DNA of 64,000 nt. Origin: Chloroflexota bacterium. GTDB lineage: Bacteria; Chloroflexota; Chloroflexia; Thermomicrobiales; UBA6265. How positions within the stretch are numbered: position 1 is the first letter of the stretch; each line of letters opens with the position of its first letter. Below are positions 60,776 through 64,000 of the stretch, in pieces. The position numbers and the translations under genes are program-made. Below the pieces are notes generated by a model that worked only from the letters and a program-made list of their open reading frames with translations, did not search any database and was not told where the DNA came from. The stretch covers positions 62,001 through 126,000 of the forward strand of contig JAEWEG010000066.1 of the NCBI GenBank assembly GCA_023389575.1. Reading direction: 5' to 3'.

Positions 60776-61738
60776 ATGAAGATTGGTGTGTTCACGGTAC
60801 TGTTCGCCCAGCGCCCCTTCGAGGAAGCGCTCGACTACATCAAGGACGCTGGCGTCGAGGCGGTGGAAATCGGCACGGGCGGCGCTCCAGGAAACGCCCA
60901 CTGCGACCTGAACAGCCTCGTCGACAACGCCCAGGCCCAGAAGGATTACCTTAGCCTGATCACTGGTCGCGGGCTCGAAATCAGCGCGCTCTCCTGTCAC
61001 GGCAACCCGCTCCACCCCAACAAGGACGCGGCCCGAACCGACGACGAAACGTTCCGCAAGACGGTTCGCCTCGCCGAACAGCTTGGCGTGCAAAATGTGA
61101 TCACCTTCTCGGGCTGTCCTGGTGACTCGGAGAACGCCAAATACCCGAACTGGGTGACATGTCCGTGGCCAACCGACTATGCCGACCTCCTCGAATGGCA
61201 GTGGAACGAAGTCGCCACGCCATACTGGGCCGACGCCGCGAAGTACGCATCCGACCACAATGTTCGGGTCGCGATCGAATTGCATCCCGGCTTCCTTGGC
61301 TACCACACCGAGTCGTTCTGGCGACTGCGTGAAATTGGCGGCGAGGCGCTCGGTGTCAACTTCGACCCTTCGCACCTGTTCTGGCAGGGCATGGATCCGC
61401 TCGTCTGCGCCCGAGAACTGAAGGACGCCATTTACCACGTCCACATGAAGGACACCTGGCTTGATCAGCCGAACATCCGGCGCAATGGCGTGCTGGATAC
61501 GAAGCAATACACCGACGAGGTCAATCGCTCGTGGATCTTCCGCACGGTTGGATATGGGCACGGCCCAGAGTTCTGGCGCTCGTTCATTTCCGAACTCCGG
61601 ATGGCCGGATACGATGGCGTCCTGTCCATCGAGCACGAGGACTCGTTGATGAGCATCAACGAAGGGTTCAACCGGGCGGTGGAATTCCTCAAGGATTGCG
61701 TCATCCGCGAGACACCCGGCGACGCCTGGTGGGTCTAG
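60776..61738 (+). CDS. sugar phosphate isomerase/epimerase
   Basis: A 320-residue AP-endonuclease-2 fold TIM barrel. MKIGVFTVLFAQRPFEEALDYIKDAGVEAVEIG opens the barrel, and metal-binding residues appear as VAIELHPGF (Glu), VNFDPSHLFWQGMDP (Asp, His), YHVHMKD (His) and LSIEHEDS (Glu). It is probably an inositol/sugar isomerase or epimerase; the exact sugar is unknown. AGGA lies 6 bases before the ATG at 60776. It precedes a Gfo/Idh/MocA dehydrogenase by 28 bases, a common catabolic pairing. Confidence 0.9.
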   Translation: MKIGVFTVLFAQRPFEEALDYIKDAGVEAVEIGTGGAPGNAHCDLNSLVDNAQAQKDYLSLITGRGLEISALSCHGNPLHPNKDAARTDDETFRKTVRLAEQLGVQNVITFSGCPGDSENAKYPNWVTCPWPTDYADLLEWQWNEVATPYWADAAKYASDHNVRVAIELHPGFLGYHTESFWRLREIGGEALGVNFDPSHLFWQGMDPLVCARELKDAIYHVHMKDTWLDQPNIRRNGVLDTKQYTDEVNRSWIFRTVGYGHGPEFWRSFISELRMAGYDGVLSIEHEDSLMSINEGFNRAVEFLKDCVIRETPGDAWWV

Positions 61739-61766
61739 ATTCCAGCAACACAACGAGGAGAGAAGC

Positions 61767-62936
61767 ATGAGCGAAATCGGAGTAGGACTCGTCGGTTACA
61801 AATTCATGGGCAGGGCGCACTCCAACGCCTATCGCCAGGTCGCCCACTTCTTCGACGTGGACCCGACCCCTGTCATGCGGGCCATTTGCGGCCGTGACGC
61901 CGAAGCCACCCAGCGCGCCGCCGACCAGCTTGGCTGGGAGAGCATCGAAACCGATTTCCACGCCCTAGTCGCCCGGGACGACATCGGCCTGGTCGATGTC
62001 TCCACGCCTGGCTATACCCATCGCGACGTGGTGATGGCAGCCGTGGAAGCCGGAAAGCACGTGCTCTGTGAAAAGCCGCTGGCGAACACGCTGGTCGAGG
62101 CCGGTGAAATGCTGCAAGCCGCCCGCAAGGCTGGCGTCATCCATATGGTGAACTTCAACTACCGGCGGGTACCCGCCGTGCAGTATGTCAAGAAACTCAT
62201 CGACGACGGCCGGCTTGGAGAAATCCGCCACTGGCGCGCCGTCTACCTCCAGGACTGGCTGGTCGACGAGTCCGTTCCGTTGGCCTGGCGCCTGAAGAAG
62301 GAACTGGCGGGATCGGGCGCGCTGGGAGATATCGGCGCGCACATTCTCGATCTGTCGCAATTCCTGGTCGGACCGGTCACGAAGGTTGTTAGCACGCTGG
62401 ACACCTTCGTGAAGGAGCGGCCCGTCGAGGTCCAGAACTCAGGCGGCTCCGGGCTCAGTTGGGAAGCCGGAAGCGAGAAGGGCGAAGTCACCGTCGATGA
62501 CTCGACTACCTTCCTCGCCCGCTTCGATAACGGCGCCACGGGCACGTTCGAGGCCACCCGCATGGCGGCGGGACGGCGCAACTTCAACAGCTTCGAGATC
62601 AACGGCTCGCTGGGCAGCGTGGTCTTCAACCTGGAGCGCCTCAACGAGTTGCAGGTCTACTTCCGCGAGGATGAAGCCGGTTTGCAGGGATTCCGCACCA
62701 TCAATGTCACGGAGTCCGTCCACCCGTACACCGGCGCATGGTGGCCGTCGGGGCACATCATCGGCTGGGAACATACCCACACCCACGTTGTGAAGGACAT
62801 GCTCGACGGCATCAAGTCGGGGACCAACCCGGCTCCGTCGTTCGAGGATGGCTACAAGAACCAGGCGGTTCTCGAAGCAGTGATCCGCAGCGCGGAGTCA
62901 GGCTCCTGGGAAGCGCCAGAACCGCTGCCCGAGTAG
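61767..62936 (+). CDS. Gfo/Idh/MocA family oxidoreductase
   Basis: A 389-residue NAD(P)-dependent dehydrogenase. The N-terminal Rossmann start is GVGLVGYKFMGRAHSNAYRQV. The EKP motif is in HVLCEKPLANT, with catalytic lysine of the family. The second domain contains VNFNYRRVPAVQYVKKLIDDGRLGEI, GALGDIGAHILDLSQFLVG (the conserved D-x-x-x-H) and GRRNFNSFEINGSLGSVVFNLERLNEL. It is likely co-transcribed with the isomerase upstream for sugar or inositol use. GAGGAGAG is the ribosome site. Confidence 0.93.
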   Translation: MSEIGVGLVGYKFMGRAHSNAYRQVAHFFDVDPTPVMRAICGRDAEATQRAADQLGWESIETDFHALVARDDIGLVDVSTPGYTHRDVVMAAVEAGKHVLCEKPLANTLVEAGEMLQAARKAGVIHMVNFNYRRVPAVQYVKKLIDDGRLGEIRHWRAVYLQDWLVDESVPLAWRLKKELAGSGALGDIGAHILDLSQFLVGPVTKVVSTLDTFVKERPVEVQNSGGSGLSWEAGSEKGEVTVDDSTTFLARFDNGATGTFEATRMAAGRRNFNSFEINGSLGSVVFNLERLNELQVYFREDEAGLQGFRTINVTESVHPYTGAWWPSGHIIGWEHTHTHVVKDMLDGIKSGTNPAPSFEDGYKNQAVLEAVIRSAESGSWEAPEPLPE

Positions 62937-63003
62937 GCACAGCCCAGCGAGCCGAATGCGAGCGTGTGGCTGTGCGCACTTCTCACCCAACTACGACACC
63001 CGC

Positions 63004-63032
63004 AAAGGCGGCCAGGACTTCGGGCCGCCTTT
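63004..63032. terminator. bidirectional terminator
   Basis: AAAGGCGGCC (63004-63013) and GGCCGCCTTT (63023-63032) form a 10-bp perfect stem with A/T-rich outer ends, between convergent genes. Confidence 0.75.
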
Positions 63033-63050
63033 CGCATGCGTCTCACCGGG

Positions 63051-64000
63051 TCAACGATGAGAACCGCTGCCTTGCGCCAACCGGCGCCGGTTTCGGATGG
63101 CGAGGGCGACACGGTCGCGCTCATCCTCGGACAGGATATCGAGCGCACCGTGCGGGTCCGGCACCGCCACGATCACGATCGCCTCATCATTGTCTCGGGC
63201 GATCGCTGCCTGGATCCGCCGGACGTGTGCCATCTGGATTACCTGCTCCTCGAGCCGATCGATGGAGTATTCGCCATCGAGGCGAGGATCGCGATCCAGC
63301 CCCATCGCTTTCGCGGTTGGAATCAGCTGCGCCATTCGCACATGATCCCGCGGGTTCGCCTCCGACGCCGCGATGAGTTCATCGATCACCGACATCCGCT
63401 CGACCACCTGCTGTATTCGGGCCCACATCTTCCGCTCGGGAATCCGCACGCCCACCCGCTCGACCCGGTTGAGGGCGGAGATGACCTCGGTATCGTCGTC
63501 CTGTCCCATGGCCTGTTGTAGCGCGTCCAGGGCCTTGTGCCCCTCGATCATCTTTCGCATTCGGCGTCGTTCCGGCGCGCTCAATCGCTCGGGAGCGCCT
63601 TCCGGTGGATCGATCAGGAGCTGCGACATGGCGCTCACATCGCGACGAGTCAGGGCCGCGCGCGCCTTCTCGAGCCACGCCAGCCGCCTGGTCGCCAACT
63701 CCACCCGGTCGAGCTTGTCCGCGTCGAGCAGGTCCGACCCCTCGAACAACTCGGCGTCATAGGCCGCGACGATGAGGAGGTCCTCGTCGGATTCGATGGC
63801 TCGGGAGAGCGCGGGCCACTCGATGGCCTGAAGCACCTTTCGAAGCGACGCCCGGTCCGTATCTCCAAGCACCACCAACCTCCCAGACATCGCCATGTCG
63901 GCGAGGACATCGGTATCGCCACGTCCAAGGGCGGATTCCAGTTCGTTGCGCACCTCGATCCGCTCGACGGCGAGCCTGGCTTGATTCCGCGCTTCCACAC
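63051..64000 (-). CDS. helical-repeat protein of unknown function (partial, N-terminus off window)
   Basis: About 316 codons are visible and the frame is open at the right edge. The sequence is highly charged, almost all helical, without membrane segments. Degenerate repeats of roughly 50-60 residues recur: ALSRAIESDEDLLIVAAYD...DRVELATRRLAWLEKARAAL matches RIQAAIARDNDEAIVIVAVPD...DRVALAIRNRRRLA near the end, and ALGRGDTDVLADMAMSG and AMGQDDDTEVISALNRV are weaker copies. The unit has the form helix - RDxDxxI - VxxxPDxxx - RVxLAxxR. I do not recognise the family. It could be the C-terminal scaffold of a larger multidomain protein. Confidence 0.7.
   Translation of the reverse strand, partial: VEARNQARLAVERIEVRNELESALGRGDTDVLADMAMSGRLVVLGDTDRASLRKVLQAIEWPALSRAIESDEDLLIVAAYDAELFEGSDLLDADKLDRVELATRRLAWLEKARAALTRRDVSAMSQLLIDPPEGAPERLSAPERRRMRKMIEGHKALDALQQAMGQDDDTEVISALNRVERVGVRIPERKMWARIQQVVERMSVIDELIAASEANPRDHVRMAQLIPTAKAMGLDRDPRLDGEYSIDRLEEQVIQMAHVRRIQAAIARDNDEAIVIVAVPDPHGALDILSEDERDRVALAIRNRRRLAQGSGSHR

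Overview
This 64 kb window is a gene-dense stretch of a GC-rich bacterial chromosome. I see no rRNA, CRISPR array, intact prophage or intact insertion sequence. Codon use is strongly GC-biased, and GTG starts and 4-base start/stop overlaps (ATGA, GTGA) are common. The gene mix (DUF3090, flotillin/NfeD, COG4586-type ABC exporter, SH3b-rich envelope proteins, DsbA-VKOR pair, BadF-type amino-sugar kinase, F420/LLM-type oxidoreductase) suggests a Chloroflexota bacterium of Thermomicrobia type. That assignment is inference from family content; no marker gene was compared.

Layout. 1-8.25 kb (minus strand): a branched-chain amino acid operon, leader peptide-ilvB-ilvN-ilvC-leuA-methyltransferase-leuC-leuD, with leuD running off the left edge. 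It is preceded by what reads as a complete transcription attenuator: a promoter, a 33-codon leader peptide rich in Ile/Val/Leu, mutually exclusive RNA pairings and an intrinsic terminator. 8.3-13.5 kb: DUF3090, flotillin and NfeD, RodA/FtsW, RsmI. 13.7-17.1 kb: dnaX and a lipoprotein with a predicted beta-propeller. 17.2-22.4 kb (plus): a tightly overlapped MerR-like regulator-NamZ-MurQ-BadF kinase-NagA operon for N-acetylmuramic acid/N-acetylglucosamine use. 22.5-24.5 kb: gatC-gatA and a tRNA-Lys(CTT).

24.6-26.3 kb is a decayed patch: an apparently N-terminally cut CpsD-type tyrosine kinase and a frameshifted transposase remnant. 26.4-28.6 kb: a protein with two cold-shock domains, DUF3817, and a DsbA/VKOR disulfide-forming pair. 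28.6-34.5 kb (minus): a BMP-family (nucleoside-type) ABC importer operon ending in a class V aminotransferase. Divergent from it, 34.6-37.2 kb (plus) carries a hydroxypyruvate isomerase-like gene, upp and a polytopic membrane protein. 37.3-42.2 kb (minus): a small helical peptide gene, KDPG-aldolase family, DUF2243, a class I aminotransferase and oligoendopeptidase F. 42.4-45.5 kb (plus): a three-gene ABC-2 exporter and a zinc-ribbon protein. 45.5-51.2 kb: class III aminotransferase, glucose-6-phosphate isomerase, AI-2E family transporter, and a stress/PRC-barrel protein.

51.3-55 kb: nadA-bcp (minus) faces an LLM oxidoreductase-HAD pair (plus). The nadA promoter is overlapped by two near-identical 26-bp repeats that look like operators. 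55.3-60.6 kb looks like an envelope-sensing group: an exported protein with four SH3b modules and a glucosaminidase-like domain, a histidine kinase/response regulator pair, a 57-residue membrane peptide, and a transmembrane Ser/Thr kinase whose outer domain is also SH3b. 60.8-62.9 kb: a sugar phosphate isomerase/epimerase plus Gfo/Idh/MocA dehydrogenase pair. The right edge holds a partial gene encoding a helical-repeat protein.

The most interesting items are the ilv attenuator (8002-8242), the nadA double operator (53113-53195), the predicted MurNAc operon, the BMP importer with a pyridoxamine-pyruvate-transaminase-like enzyme, and the SH3b signalling group.
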